Shown here in pieces: positions 51,736 to 63,013 of a stretch of 64,000 nucleotides of DNA (its first letter is position 1; every line of letters starts with the position of its first letter). A model generated the notes under the pieces. The model saw only the letters and a list, made by a program, of their open reading frames with translations, was not told the origin of the DNA and did no database searches. Origin of the DNA: Acidobacteriota bacterium (lineage in GTDB: Bacteria; Acidobacteriota; Terriglobia; Acidiferrales; UBA7541); assembly GCA_013289955.1 (NCBI GenBank), contig JABCYZ010000017.1, forward strand, positions 54,683-118,682. The letters are read 5' to 3'. A program made the position numbers and the translations under genes.

Positions 51736-54414
51736 ATGCCAGGCCGAATTGCCAGTTTTTTCCGAAACCTTCTGCAGAAACGCGCGATCGAGCAGGCACT
51801 GGATGATGAGTTGAAATCTGCCGTGGAACTGCTGACCCAGGAGAAAATGAAGCAGGGGCTTTCCCATCCAGAAGCCCGTAGGCACGCGCTGATCGAACTT
51901 GGCGGCGTCGAGCAAGTTAAGGAAAAAGTGCGCGCCATTCGTTCGGGTGTATTGCTCGAGATCTTCGGCCAAGACCTGCGCTACACCCTGCGCATGTTGC
52001 GCAAATCTCCCGGGTTCACTGCCTTGGCTGTCCTCACGCTTGCCCTCGGAATTGGCGCGACGACTGCCATGTTCAGTGTCGTGGACGGCGTGCTGCTCAG
52101 GCCTCTGCCCTATACGCAGCCGGACAGACTCGTCGAAGTAGGGCTCGATCTTCCTGGCATCGACCAGTTCAACTGGCCTTTAAGTCCAGCGGATTACTTT
52201 ACCTTTCGAGAGCAGAGCCGCACTTTCGAGGACATCGGTCTCTACTATACGGGGTTCGGGGCTGCGCTCTACTCGGCCGACGTCACCGGCCTCGGACAAC
52301 CTGAACACGTGCCGGCTCTTGGCGTGACCGATGGGGTGCTCCCTATTCTGGGAGTCACACCTCTATTGGGGCGTTCCTTCACGCGGGCGGATGATGAGCC
52401 GGGCAGCCCGGACACAGTGATGATCACCTATGGCTACTGGCGTAGCAAATTCGGCGCCGACGGTTCAGTGATCGGGAAAACGATCGAGCTGGATGGCAAG
52501 CCCAACACGATCATTGGCGTGTTACCAGAACGCTTTCACTTCCTGGACATGGCCAGTCTCGGCATACTGCTGCCTCTCAGGCCTCGAACGCAGCGAGGCT
52601 ATAACTACTTTGCGGTTGCCCGGCTCAAGCCAGGAGTGACGCTCGAGGAAGCCAGTGCGGACGTGGCGCGGATGATACCAATGGAAATAGAAGGCGATCC
52701 CGCGGCGGAAGCGCAGCTGGGCCTGAAGAAGTGGTTCAAAGAATCGCGGATAGCGCCGAATCTGCAGCCGCTGAAGCAGTACATCATAGGCGATGTCGAC
52801 AAGGTCCTTTGGATTTTGATGGGCGGGATAGGCCTGGTACTGCTGATCGCCTGTGCAAACGTGGCCAACCTTCTTCTGGTCAAAGTTCAAGGGCGAGAAC
52901 AGGAATTGGCTATTCGAGCGGCTTTGGGCGGCAGCCCCGGGCGTATCGCTGGCGGTTTGTTGCTTGAAAGCCTCGTACTGGCGGTGATTGGCGGTGCGCT
53001 CGGCTTGCTGTTTGCCTATGGTGGCTTGCGGGTCCTGATCGCATTGGCACCGAGCGATTTGCCCCGGCTTACGGACATCGGCATCGACGGGCTCGTCTTG
53101 CTCTTTGCCCTGGGCGTCACGATCGTGGCAGGTCTCTTGTTCGGCTTGATGCTGTCTCTCAGATATGCTGGTGTTCGCGTGGGGACGGGATGGCGCGAGA
53201 CGGGCCGCTTTGTCAGCGCCAGCCGGGAGCGCCATCGGGCGCGCAGCGCGCTTGTAGTCATCCAGGTAGGTCTGGCTCTTGTTTTGCTCGTGAGCTCGGG
53301 ACTCATGATCCGCACGTTCCACGCCTTGATCCAGGTTCAGCCCGGATTCTCTGCTCCAGCCGAAGTCGAAACCTTCCATGTCCATTTTCCCCAGGAAATG
53401 ACCAAGGCTCCCGAGCGGCTGGTTCGTATGGATCAGGCGATTCTGGAACATATCGAAGCGATCCCTGGCGTCTCTTCTGCCGATTTCAGTGGGGCCGTGC
53501 CGATGGATGCCGGCGCCGAGAGTGATCCCGTGCTCATAAAGGATCACATGCTCGAGGGGCAGCTGCCGCCGGCTCGCAAGAGCTTCTGGATTTCGCCAGG
53601 ATTTTTCAGGACCATGGGCATTCCCATTGTAGCGGGGCGCGATTTAACCTGGGACGACGTATTGAACAGGCGCCCTGTGGCTATTGTGTCGGAGAACCTC
53701 GCGCGTGAGTACTGGCATAATCCGTGGGATGCACTTGGGAAACAAATTGGCGGAAGCCCCAAGGCCTGGCGGCAGATTGTGGGCGTCGTGGGGAACGTCT
53801 ACGATGACGGGACCAGCCAGAAAGCTCCAACGACGGTTTATTGGCCGATAACGGACGCCGATGTTTTTCTAGTCGGCCCGGCTTTCGCAATTCGCAGCGC
53901 ACGCGCTGGTTCTGAGAGCTTTATGAGCGAGGTCCGGCAAGCCGTTTGGTCTGTGGACCCCGATCTCGCGCTCTCGGCAGTCCGTACGCTCGACTATTAC
54001 TATAGGAACTCGATGGCGCGTGTTTCTTTCATGCTGGTCATGCTATCTCTGGCAGGCGGAATGGCTCTCTTGCTTGGAGCCATCGGGCTGTATGGCGTCA
54101 TTGGCTATTCGGTGTCACAGCGCACCCACGAAATCGGGATTCGCATGGCCCTCGGCGGGCAGAGAGAAGACATTCTTCGATTGATCCTGGGGTACGCAGC
54201 GAAGCTCACTTTACTCGGTGTTGCGATCGGCGTTGCTGCGGCGTTTGGTCTCTCGCGTTTCCTGGCTAGCCTGCTCTACGGCGTGAAACCAACCGATCCG
54301 CTGACGTTCCTCGGCGTAACAATCATGCTCGTCCTGGTCACACTCATGGCCTGCTACATCCCTGCACGCCGCGCGATGCGCGTCGATCCTATGGTTGCCC
54401 TGAAATACGATTAA
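51736..54414 (+). CDS. ADOP-family permease with N-terminal permease-prefix domain
   Basis: An 892-residue protein. Residues 1-75 are a cytoplasmic permease-prefix domain (IASFFRNLLQKRAIEQALDDELKSAVELL, ARRHALIELGGVEQVKEKVR), missing from the other two ADOPs in the window. The duplicated permease follows: EIFGQDLRYTLRMLRKSPGF, TALAVLTLALGIGATTAMFS, a MacB periplasmic domain, ACANVANLLLVKVQGREQEL, a second periplasmic domain, and RTHEIGIRMALGGQREDI ending ACYIPARRAMRVDPMVALKYD. ATG 51736 has GGGAGG just upstream. It is 18 bases after padR. Substrate unknown. Confidence 0.93.
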   Translation: MPGRIASFFRNLLQKRAIEQALDDELKSAVELLTQEKMKQGLSHPEARRHALIELGGVEQVKEKVRAIRSGVLLEIFGQDLRYTLRMLRKSPGFTALAVLTLALGIGATTAMFSVVDGVLLRPLPYTQPDRLVEVGLDLPGIDQFNWPLSPADYFTFREQSRTFEDIGLYYTGFGAALYSADVTGLGQPEHVPALGVTDGVLPILGVTPLLGRSFTRADDEPGSPDTVMITYGYWRSKFGADGSVIGKTIELDGKPNTIIGVLPERFHFLDMASLGILLPLRPRTQRGYNYFAVARLKPGVTLEEASADVARMIPMEIEGDPAAEAQLGLKKWFKESRIAPNLQPLKQYIIGDVDKVLWILMGGIGLVLLIACANVANLLLVKVQGREQELAIRAALGGSPGRIAGGLLLESLVLAVIGGALGLLFAYGGLRVLIALAPSDLPRLTDIGIDGLVLLFALGVTIVAGLLFGLMLSLRYAGVRVGTGWRETGRFVSASRERHRARSALVVIQVGLALVLLVSSGLMIRTFHALIQVQPGFSAPAEVETFHVHFPQEMTKAPERLVRMDQAILEHIEAIPGVSSADFSGAVPMDAGAESDPVLIKDHMLEGQLPPARKSFWISPGFFRTMGIPIVAGRDLTWDDVLNRRPVAIVSENLAREYWHNPWDALGKQIGGSPKAWRQIVGVVGNVYDDGTSQKAPTTVYWPITDADVFLVGPAFAIRSARAGSESFMSEVRQAVWSVDPDLALSAVRTLDYYYRNSMARVSFMLVMLSLAGGMALLLGAIGLYGVIGYSVSQRTHEIGIRMALGGQREDILRLILGYAAKLTLLGVAIGVAAAFGLSRFLASLLYGVKPTDPLTFLGVTIMLVLVTLMACYIPARRAMRVDPMVALKYD

Positions 54415-54558
54415 TTCGCAACGGTTATTCGCTTAGGCCTCGTCCGAGACCCATTGGGCGAATGGATCGTCCGCACCTCGGCGGAATGGCGTCGCGCGAC
54501 CGCCGATCATCGGACTACGCTACCTTGTTCGCTCCCACTCCGAAACTCAACCGTTTCA

Positions 54559-57540
54559 TCAGAACTTTCCGTGCTCTCTCGGATGGTGAATAACGGACAC
54601 GAATGTCCCGGTGTCATAGGTTGCGGAACTCCACGGCACGCTTAAAACAAAATCGGCGAAGTCGCCACAACCCGCAAAGCTGACCGTAAACGTCGCGCTG
54701 GCGGTGCCTCCCACCGCGAGGTCACCCAGCACGATGGGATAACCGCTCGGCGGCGTGACCACCGGCCTGCAATGCTCGCCCGCAAACTGCTGGAGCGCAA
54801 ATCCGTTGATCTGCGTCGCGTAAGCGATGCCCACCTCGCCGTTCGTTGCGGTGACGGTCAACACGCGCGTATCGTGCGGCTTGCCTCTCTCATCGGAGAT
54901 CGAAAAAGACAGTCCGTATCCCGGTAACTGTGTCGGATCAACGATTCCCCAGTAAGCGGGTTTGGCTTGCAACTCGGTATCGAAGGGGAGCGGCGCATCC
55001 AGCCGGTCGATCGGGAAACTATCGAGCCAGGTGTCGTCGTCCGCGATACCCCAGAAGGTGAGAGCGCTGATCTTGCCCCGCAACCGGCGCAGCGCATCGA
55101 AGTATTGCTTGTAGAGCCAGCCCTGCTCCGCAATCAGCATTGGCGGCACGGTTGGCGCATAGTTCGACGTGTTGTCGCCGGCGTTGTAGACGCTGACGTC
55201 CATCTCGGTAATTTGCTGATCGAGGTCCCGGAAATTCTCGTGAATCGTGTCGATCGCCTGAACCATCGCGGTTGCGGACGGATAGTTGATATCGTTATGC
55301 ATCTCGTGGCCGACGCCATCCAGTGGAATACCGCGCTGGCGTAGATCGCGAACGACACGAACCAGACATGCCAGCCGGTCCGGATCGGTCGTGCTGTAGT
55401 CGTTGATGAACAGCTCCGTTCCGGAAGGCGCGTACTGTCTGGCCGCCTCGAGCGCGATATCGATGTATCCCTTGCCAAGCACCTGGTAGAAGGGCCCGTG
55501 ATACAGGCAGTCAGGTTGTGTGGGATCGATCGGTTCGTTCACCACATCCCAGGCATACACGGCTGTGCCGAAATGCTGCACCTCGTTTTGTATATGCTCC
55601 TGGATGTTCGCGGTTACCGTAGCCTGATTGGCGGCGGAATTCGTGCCGTCTCCTGCGGCATACGAGGGAGTCTGTTCGCCAGTCGACCAAACCAGGTTGT
55701 GCCCGCGCACATGCATCTCGTTGCATACCGCCAGGCCCACTTCGCTGTCGGCGTTTTCGTACGTGTAGGTGCCCTTGGTGGCTTCGACCGAACCCCACTT
55801 CATATCGTTCCCGGAAGTGATGCTGTCAAAGTGCTTCGTCAAGAGCTGCGCGTGCGGCCCTGAAAGGTCCGTCAAATCAACCGCTGCGCCGACGCGGAAG
55901 AACGGAGCGAGAGTCTCGAAAATCGAAGCAAGGTTGGGCTGGATGGTTGGCGGCGGAACGTAGGTAAGCTGGAAGTCGTCCACATAGAACGACACCAGAT
56001 CGTTGCCCGAAGCCGGAACAGTCTGCAAATAGAGATAGGCAGCCCCCGGATCGTAGTTGTTGGACATGTTGTAGCGCATCACGCTGATCTGGTGCCAGGT
56101 CCCATCTGCGGGAATGGTCACCCCGGGGTAAGCCGTCATGCTCGGATAGCTGGGGTTGCCATCGAGCGTAGCCTGCAAGCTCATGTTCAGGATGTGATTC
56201 GAGCCGTCCGTCGGCGTCAGCATCACCCACACGCTGGCGTTATACACCGACCCGTTGTACATCTTGTCGCTGACATTGATTTGCGGGCCGTCGTAATTGG
56301 CGACGCGCCCGGTGACGAGGAGGCTGTGCGTGCCGCTGTGGGCCGCGGCCGTCGTATTGGTCAGCGTGGAACTGCCCGTGCGCGAAGTCCACCCATCCAG
56401 ACCGCCATCTTCGAAGGTCGTGCTGATCCCGCTGTTGTCCTGCTGACTCGGACTTGGCGGTGCCGGCGAGAGCTGCCCGATGGTCACGTCATCAATATAG
56501 AAAGAATCCGTCGCACTGCTCGACTGTATATATAGGACGAGACTTGACGGCGGACCAGGCAAATTGCTGAAGCTGAGCGTGCCCTCTACCTTGGTCCACG
56601 CGGTGCTCGAGAGCGGTGCGGACGTCGCCAGATTGCTGTAGGAACCCGAGGTGTTCGCGCAGTTCGTTGTCTTGGTCGAAAGCGTCGCCGTTGGATTGCT
56701 GCTGTCCGGCGCTGCCAGCAACACGTAGGCCGTAATCTGGTACGTCGCGCCTGCTACCACGTTGTTTATGCTCAGCAGGTTTAGGCTCGGCCCCATGTAA
56801 CCTGCGGTGCGGTTCGAAACCAGAAGACTGCGCGCGTCGCCATTCGGGTCGACGATTGGCGGAACGCTGTTGGCCAGCGATGCCGAACCAAACGGCGTCC
56901 AGCCATCCACGCCGCCATCCGAGAAAGTGTACGTGGCTACCGGCGTTCCGCCCGGCGGCGGCGCGGTCTCAGTAATCACCACCTCGTCCAAATAAAACGA
57001 TTGCGCCGTCGTCGCTCCCACCAGCTGCGCGTAAAGCACGAGTCCCGTTTCCGTGGTACTGACCGTATAGCTCCCCCCAATTTGCGCCCATCCGGAACCC
57101 GACACCGGCACTTGGTAGGTTCCAATGGTGTCGTAGCAGGTCCCGCCGGAGCAGCCCGGATCGCTGCGCTTTATCGTGAAGTTCGCGTTCGTCGCCGCTT
57201 CGCCGCTCGTGAGCATCACATATCCGGTGATCGTGTAGGTTGCTCCCGCCTGCAGCACGCCATTCAGCGAAATCGATGGCCCTCCCGCACCGCTTGCGCT
57301 GGTCGTAGTCAGCAGGCTGTACGATCCGGAATACGCCGCGGCATTAGTTGCCAAGGGTGTCGTGGCGCCATTGAAGGATGTCCAGCCATCGGCCGTTGCG
57401 TCCTCGTAGCTGTACGTCGCCACCGTTTGCGCGCTCGCGCTTCTGGCCCCCAGGAGCGTGAAAATAAAAATCAGAAAAGCGATACGCGCGATTTGATTTC
57501 GAAATACTACCGGCGACAGCTTTTGAGAGGACGGGAGCAT
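54559..57540 (-). CDS. multimodular GH10 endo-beta-1,4-xylanase
   Basis: A 993-residue exported glycosidase. Signal peptide 1-37, then three jelly-roll carbohydrate-binding-like modules (about 38-190, 200-355 and 370-525). Each begins with T-Y-x-x-E/S-D-G-x-x-D-G-W-T (SYEDATADGWTSF, TFSDGGVDGWTPF, TFEDGGLDGWTSR) and ends FYxDDV/L, as in CBM4/9 or CBM22. The GH10 barrel (about 535-865) carries the acid/base Glu669 in WDVVNEP and nucleophile Glu779 in ITEMDV, with SGNDMKWGSVE, VRGHNLVWS and ALTFWGIADDDTW. A C-terminal beta domain completes it. Retaining hydrolysis of xylan outside the cell. GGAG precedes ATG 57540. It stands alone between the PadR-ADOP pair and pyrG. Confidence 0.95.
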   Translation of the reverse strand: MLPSSQKLSPVVFRNQIARIAFLIFIFTLLGARSASAQTVATYSYEDATADGWTSFNGATTPLATNAAAYSGSYSLLTTTSASGAGGPSISLNGVLQAGATYTITGYVMLTSGEAATNANFTIKRSDPGCSGGTCYDTIGTYQVPVSGSGWAQIGGSYTVSTTETGLVLYAQLVGATTAQSFYLDEVVITETAPPPGGTPVATYTFSDGGVDGWTPFGSASLANSVPPIVDPNGDARSLLVSNRTAGYMGPSLNLLSINNVVAGATYQITAYVLLAAPDSSNPTATLSTKTTNCANTSGSYSNLATSAPLSSTAWTKVEGTLSFSNLPGPPSSLVLYIQSSSATDSFYIDDVTIGQLSPAPPSPSQQDNSGISTTFEDGGLDGWTSRTGSSTLTNTTAAAHSGTHSLLVTGRVANYDGPQINVSDKMYNGSVYNASVWVMLTPTDGSNHILNMSLQATLDGNPSYPSMTAYPGVTIPADGTWHQISVMRYNMSNNYDPGAAYLYLQTVPASGNDLVSFYVDDFQLTYVPPPTIQPNLASIFETLAPFFRVGAAVDLTDLSGPHAQLLTKHFDSITSGNDMKWGSVEATKGTYTYENADSEVGLAVCNEMHVRGHNLVWSTGEQTPSYAAGDGTNSAANQATVTANIQEHIQNEVQHFGTAVYAWDVVNEPIDPTQPDCLYHGPFYQVLGKGYIDIALEAARQYAPSGTELFINDYSTTDPDRLACLVRVVRDLRQRGIPLDGVGHEMHNDINYPSATAMVQAIDTIHENFRDLDQQITEMDVSVYNAGDNTSNYAPTVPPMLIAEQGWLYKQYFDALRRLRGKISALTFWGIADDDTWLDSFPIDRLDAPLPFDTELQAKPAYWGIVDPTQLPGYGLSFSISDERGKPHDTRVLTVTATNGEVGIAYATQINGFALQQFAGEHCRPVVTPPSGYPIVLGDLAVGGTASATFTVSFAGCGDFADFVLSVPWSSATYDTGTFVSVIHHPREHGKF

Positions 57541-57815
57541 GGCGAGTCTCCTTTACAAACACGATGGCCTCAAACGCCTTATCGTGTACGTTAACGACAG
57601 TTGGAAAGTTTAATACATCGTTTGTTTACGTCCGGGGAACCTACAGCCAGGAAAGACAGTCTTAAGCTACACCTCTCGCGTGGGTGCGTGTCAAGCAGCT
57701 TTTTTTTCCTAGAGCTCTCATGGACTGTCCGCCCCGCGTTCCGCGGCTGTCAGCGTTCTACATCCTGCGCGGCGCTACAGAGAGCGCAGCATGCTGCGTC
57801 GCTACAAGGCCGGGG

Positions 57816-59486
<1,671 letters not shown>

Positions 59487-59914
59487 CCATGCAGCCCGCG
59501 TTTGGGATTTCCCAGTGCGCGAGCTTATCAGCCCTCCACAGGAGTGACGTACGCATAATTATCATCGGAATGCGCGCGGCTGTCAAATCGAAGAATTAAT
59601 TCAGGGAACTTCGAATTTCAAATTGGGGAACTAGTAAAAAAGGAAGTGTGAAGAGCAGCCAAGGGTTGAAAAATTATGTGTGCCGCGAAACTTTTCCGGG
59701 GGAAGCGGGTTTGATTTTGCCGGGGGCAGTCTCTGCGCTTTCGGAGCAGGCCGCGAACGAATGTGTTATCGATTTGAACAAAATGTTCGGCTGCGGAAAC
59801 CGTTTGCAGTGTTGTAATCATCAAAGCAGTGGTACATCTGCGTAGAGCCGCGAAGTGAAGGCGGCAACGCAATCCTGAGGGATTTCGCTGAGTCTCTCGA
59901 ACGTGGAAGGGGTC
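59487..59914. other. divergent intergenic region, no gene recognised
   Basis: About 430 bases, locally AT-rich around 59595-59640, between pyrG (-) and the exported protein gene (+). A short open frame at 59648-59845 lacks family resemblance and ribosome site. It should hold promoters for both genes. Confidence 0.5.
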
Positions 59915-60364
59915 ATGAAATTGAATATGCGAATGTGCTTGAGCAGTGCTGTATTTCTGGGCGCTCTAGTCTTGGTAGCTTATGCAGGGGCACAGCAGCA
60001 AACGACAGCTGCGCAAGCCAATCTAACTACTTACGATATGAGCCGTGAAATGACCCTTGCCGGCAAGGTCATTTCGTACACCGCGGAATCAAGTGCGCCG
60101 CCGGTCGGCGCGCATGTGAGCCTTCAGACCGTCAACGGCCCCGTCGACGTGCATCTGGGGAGCGCTAAACTTCTCGAGCAAAACCACATGACGCTCGCGG
60201 CGGGAGACTCCGTCCATGTCACCGGCGAAGTGATCTACTTTGGGCAAATCAGCACGTTTGCCGCGCGCATCATTGAAAATGGATCGCAATCGGTGACCGT
60301 GCGAAACACGAAGGGGCAGTTGCTGCAAATGCCTGGGGTGCATGCTCCGAGAGGTGTGCGATGA
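59915..60364 (+). CDS. small exported protein
   Basis: A 149-residue protein with a Sec signal peptide (MCLSSAVFLGALVLVAYAGAQ region). The mature part is a compact beta domain: YDMSREMTLAGKVISYTAES, GAHVSLQTVNGPVDVHLGSA, LAAGDSVHVTGEVIYFGQIS and AARIIENGSQSVTVRN. The G-K-V ... G-D-x-V-x-V-x-G ordering resembles an OB-fold, though that is only a visual impression. ATG 59915 has GGAAGGGG directly upstream; the GTG at 59903 lies in that site. Its stop overlaps the start of the next gene (ATGA at 60361-60364), so the two are coupled. Function unknown. Confidence 0.8.
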   Translation: MKLNMRMCLSSAVFLGALVLVAYAGAQQQTTAAQANLTTYDMSREMTLAGKVISYTAESSAPPVGAHVSLQTVNGPVDVHLGSAKLLEQNHMTLAAGDSVHVTGEVIYFGQISTFAARIIENGSQSVTVRNTKGQLLQMPGVHAPRGVR

Positions 60365-61950
60365 AGCGCTTCCTGCTCGCAGTCGCGGCTGTGGCTGTTG
60401 TTTGGGTGACGGGTTGCAGCGGTGGTGGTTCTACGACCACTCCTCCTCCTCCTCCGGTGGGTTTCACCAACGCCAGCTTGAAGGGCACTTACGTTTTCTC
60501 GATGACCGGTACGATGTTCGACCCCGCAATCCAGGCGGTGGACAACTTTTCCCGGGTCGGCGTATTTTCTGCCGACGGCGGGGGGAGCATCTTGACTGGC
60601 GGGTTGGAAGACTCCTACCAATCCGGCGAGGATAATCCTTTTGACATTACCGGAGGCAGTTATACCGTCAATGCCGACGGCCGTGGAACTCTGAGTCTCA
60701 CTACCCCCGGCGGGACGGTCCAGTACAGCATCTCTCTGGTTTCCTCCACCAACGGTTATCTGGTGGACGTGGTTGCGGGCAGCAGTACCACCTCTGATAC
60801 CGAGACGGCGAGCGGCAGCTTCCAGTTGCAAACAGCGACGGCAATAGCCACGGGCACCTACGTGTTCGATTTTTCGGGGATTTCTCCTGTATCGGGGAAC
60901 GCCATTTCGACTGTTGGTGACTTTATTCCCAGCGCTGCCGGGAGCGGTATCTTCTCGAGCGGGAGCTTCGAGGACATCAATGACGGCGGCACGCTTACTA
61001 CCAAGGCCCTGATCTCCGGGAGCTATGGACCTGATACTTCTGGGACCGGTAGGGGTACGGCGACAATCAACAATTTGAGCTACGTCTACTACGTCATCGA
61101 TAGCCAGCATGTACAATTTATGCAGACAAATCTGGATTCGACGAGCGGGGGGACTACTCTAGGCGAAGCTGTTGCTCAACAGGCAGGCACCCCGACGCAA
61201 ACTAGTTCGTTCAACAACAGCAGCTTTGTTTTTGTCGTGGGAGGCTCCAGCACCACCAATCAGGCGCCGCACACGCGCGGAGTACGGCTTACCGCTAGCG
61301 GGGGAGCGCTTTCGGCCATCGTTTTGGACGACAACAATGCAGGAGTCGTGACCACCATACCGTCGACGGGCGTTCTCAGCAACGGGACTGTGGCGCTGGA
61401 CGGTGACGGCTCAGGCCGTGGCACCTTCACATTTACCCAGAACGCTTCAAATACTTTTACCTTCGTATTCTATCTGAGCTCCGCAACCCAGGGCGTCATT
61501 CAGGACGTCAGTCTTGTCCAATTCAACGGAGGCCCTATACCTGACGAAGTCGCGGATGGTGCGCTCTTAGCGCAAACGGGAGCTCCATTTTCTTCCAGCA
61601 GCCTGTCGACGAACTACGCGTTTAGTTCTAGCGGCGTAAGCTCGAGTGAAGAGGATTTCGTAGGCCAGTTCGCGCCTGCCAGCGCTAGTCCCAACGGGCA
61701 TGTTGACTTCAACGAATTCGGTTCGGGCTCGCTGTTCTTCAATAATCCTTTCAACGGAGTCATTACCGTTGGTGGTGACGGCACTGGCAGCACCGGCACG
61801 CACAGCACTTTCGTCGCCACCATCAACGGCACTCCTCAGACGGTCATCAACTACTTCGCCTACATTGCCAACCCCAGCACGATTCTACTCATGAGCGGGC
61901 AGAGTCAAACTCGAATCGCCGCCGGCGTGTTAACCGCGCAAACGCCATAG
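60361..61950 (+). CDS. repeat lipoprotein
   Basis: A 529-residue lipoprotein. Signal peptide with lipobox VTG-C (WVTGCSGGGS), a Ser/Pro linker (STTTPPPPP), then four diverged repeats of about 110-125 residues. Each begins with N-x-S/T-L ... Y-V/A-F and contains D-G-G-G/S-G-x-I and a G-R-G-T-x-T-like strand (GRGTLSLTT, GRGTATIN, GRGTFTFT). The composition is rich in Gly, Ser, Thr and short strands, as in exported Acidobacteriota repeat proteins. Role unknown; likely outer membrane or surface. Ends at a strong intrinsic terminator. Confidence 0.85.
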   Translation: MKRFLLAVAAVAVVWVTGCSGGGSTTTPPPPPVGFTNASLKGTYVFSMTGTMFDPAIQAVDNFSRVGVFSADGGGSILTGGLEDSYQSGEDNPFDITGGSYTVNADGRGTLSLTTPGGTVQYSISLVSSTNGYLVDVVAGSSTTSDTETASGSFQLQTATAIATGTYVFDFSGISPVSGNAISTVGDFIPSAAGSGIFSSGSFEDINDGGTLTTKALISGSYGPDTSGTGRGTATINNLSYVYYVIDSQHVQFMQTNLDSTSGGTTLGEAVAQQAGTPTQTSSFNNSSFVFVVGGSSTTNQAPHTRGVRLTASGGALSAIVLDDNNAGVVTTIPSTGVLSNGTVALDGDGSGRGTFTFTQNASNTFTFVFYLSSATQGVIQDVSLVQFNGGPIPDEVADGALLAQTGAPFSSSSLSTNYAFSSSGVSSSEEDFVGQFAPASASPNGHVDFNEFGSGSLFFNNPFNGVITVGGDGTGSTGTHSTFVATINGTPQTVINYFAYIANPSTILLMSGQSQTRIAAGVLTAQTP

Positions 61951-61974
61951 CGCGCCATCCATTCACGCAGGACG

Positions 61975-62010
61975 CCGCCCGGTAAAAGTTCACTGGGCGG
62001 TTTTATTTTT
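61975..62010 (+). terminator. intrinsic terminator
   Basis: CCGCCC (61975-61980) pairs with GGGCGG (61995-62000) over a 14-base loop, followed by TTTTATTTTT. It ends the exported protein-lipoprotein operon. It overlaps the last codons of kdsB on the other strand. Confidence 0.85.
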
Positions 62011-62749
62011 GGAGGAGTTTTTCAACGCGCGCGACGTCTTCGGGAACGTCCACGCTTACGGCGTCGTGCTCGACTTCGGCGACGCGGATCTTCCAGCCAT
62101 TTTCGAGCCAGCGGAGCTGCTCGAGCTGTTCGATGCGCTCGAGTTCGCCCTGGGGCAAGGTGGGATATTCGAGCAGGGCATCGCGCTGGAAGACGTAGAG
62201 GCCGAGATGCTTGAGGTGGCGGACCTGCATTTTGCTGGCGGTATCGCGCACCCAGGGAATCGGCGCGCGAGAGAAATAGAGACCGTTGTTGTCGAAATCG
62301 AGGACGGTTTTTACGACGTTGGGGTCCATGATGTCGGCCGGGCTCTTGATCGGGGTGGCGACCGTGGCGATCGAGGCGGCGGGCTCTTCGAGAAGGGCAT
62401 CGATCGCGCTGTCGACGGCCGCAGGATCGAGCAGGGGCTCATCTCCCTGCACATTCACGAAGACGTCGCCCTTTTCGTGGGCGGCGACTTCCGCCACACG
62501 TTCCGTGCCGGTACGGTGGTCGCGGCGTGTCATGCGGGCGTCACCGCCGAAGCTCTCGACGGCTTTGAGGATGCGATCATCGTCGGTGGCAACAATGACA
62601 CGGGCGGCACGAGTGGCGAGCTTGGCTCGTTCGTAAACTCGCTGGATCATGGGCTGGCCCGCCAGCGGAACGAGGGGCTTGCCCGGAAGACGCGTAGCCC
62701 CGTAACGCGCGGGAATGACGATGACGACGTGTGGGTTGGCCTGGCTCAT
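62003..62749 (-). CDS. kdsB: CMP-Kdo synthetase (3-deoxy-manno-octulosonate cytidylyltransferase)
   Basis: Activates Kdo with CTP for LPS inner core assembly. The 248-residue protein has the N-terminal VVIVIPARYGATRLPGKPLVPLAGQPMIQ (the CTP-binding R-x-x-S/A-x-R-L-P-G-K-P), DDDRI, FVNVQGDEPLLDP with metal-binding Asp, PIPWVR, and the C-terminal LPQGELERIEQLEQLRWLENGW. ATG 62749 matches the family N-terminus. The open frame reaches back to 63031, but that part is unrelated and overlaps the region of the divergent VWFA gene. Same strand as pyrG, but separated from it by the 59915-61950 operon. Confidence 0.95.
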   Translation of the reverse strand: MSQANPHVVIVIPARYGATRLPGKPLVPLAGQPMIQRVYERAKLATRAARVIVATDDDRILKAVESFGGDARMTRRDHRTGTERVAEVAAHEKGDVFVNVQGDEPLLDPAAVDSAIDALLEEPAASIATVATPIKSPADIMDPNVVKTVLDFDNNGLYFSRAPIPWVRDTASKMQVRHLKHLGLYVFQRDALLEYPTLPQGELERIEQLEQLRWLENGWKIRVAEVEHDAVSVDVPEDVARVEKLLQK

Positions 62750-63013
62750 GCGATTGAGTCTCGCACATTCGGGAATATTTGGGCAGCCTCTACAGTCTCT
62801 TACCGATAGCCAAGCCTCTCTAGCTGCGCGGTACCATCGTTGCGCTGCGGTCCTGACATAACGCGAGCGCCGGCACGGAGCTGGCTCGAGCAATGCCGGT
62901 AGCTGAATGAGTTCCGCTACCGGATTTGCCTTGTCTTCGCTTGGGCGAGTGGTAGAATCGCAAATAGACCGAGCCGCGCGGCCGTTTCGGGTGACCGGAA
63001 CGATGGGGGTGCC

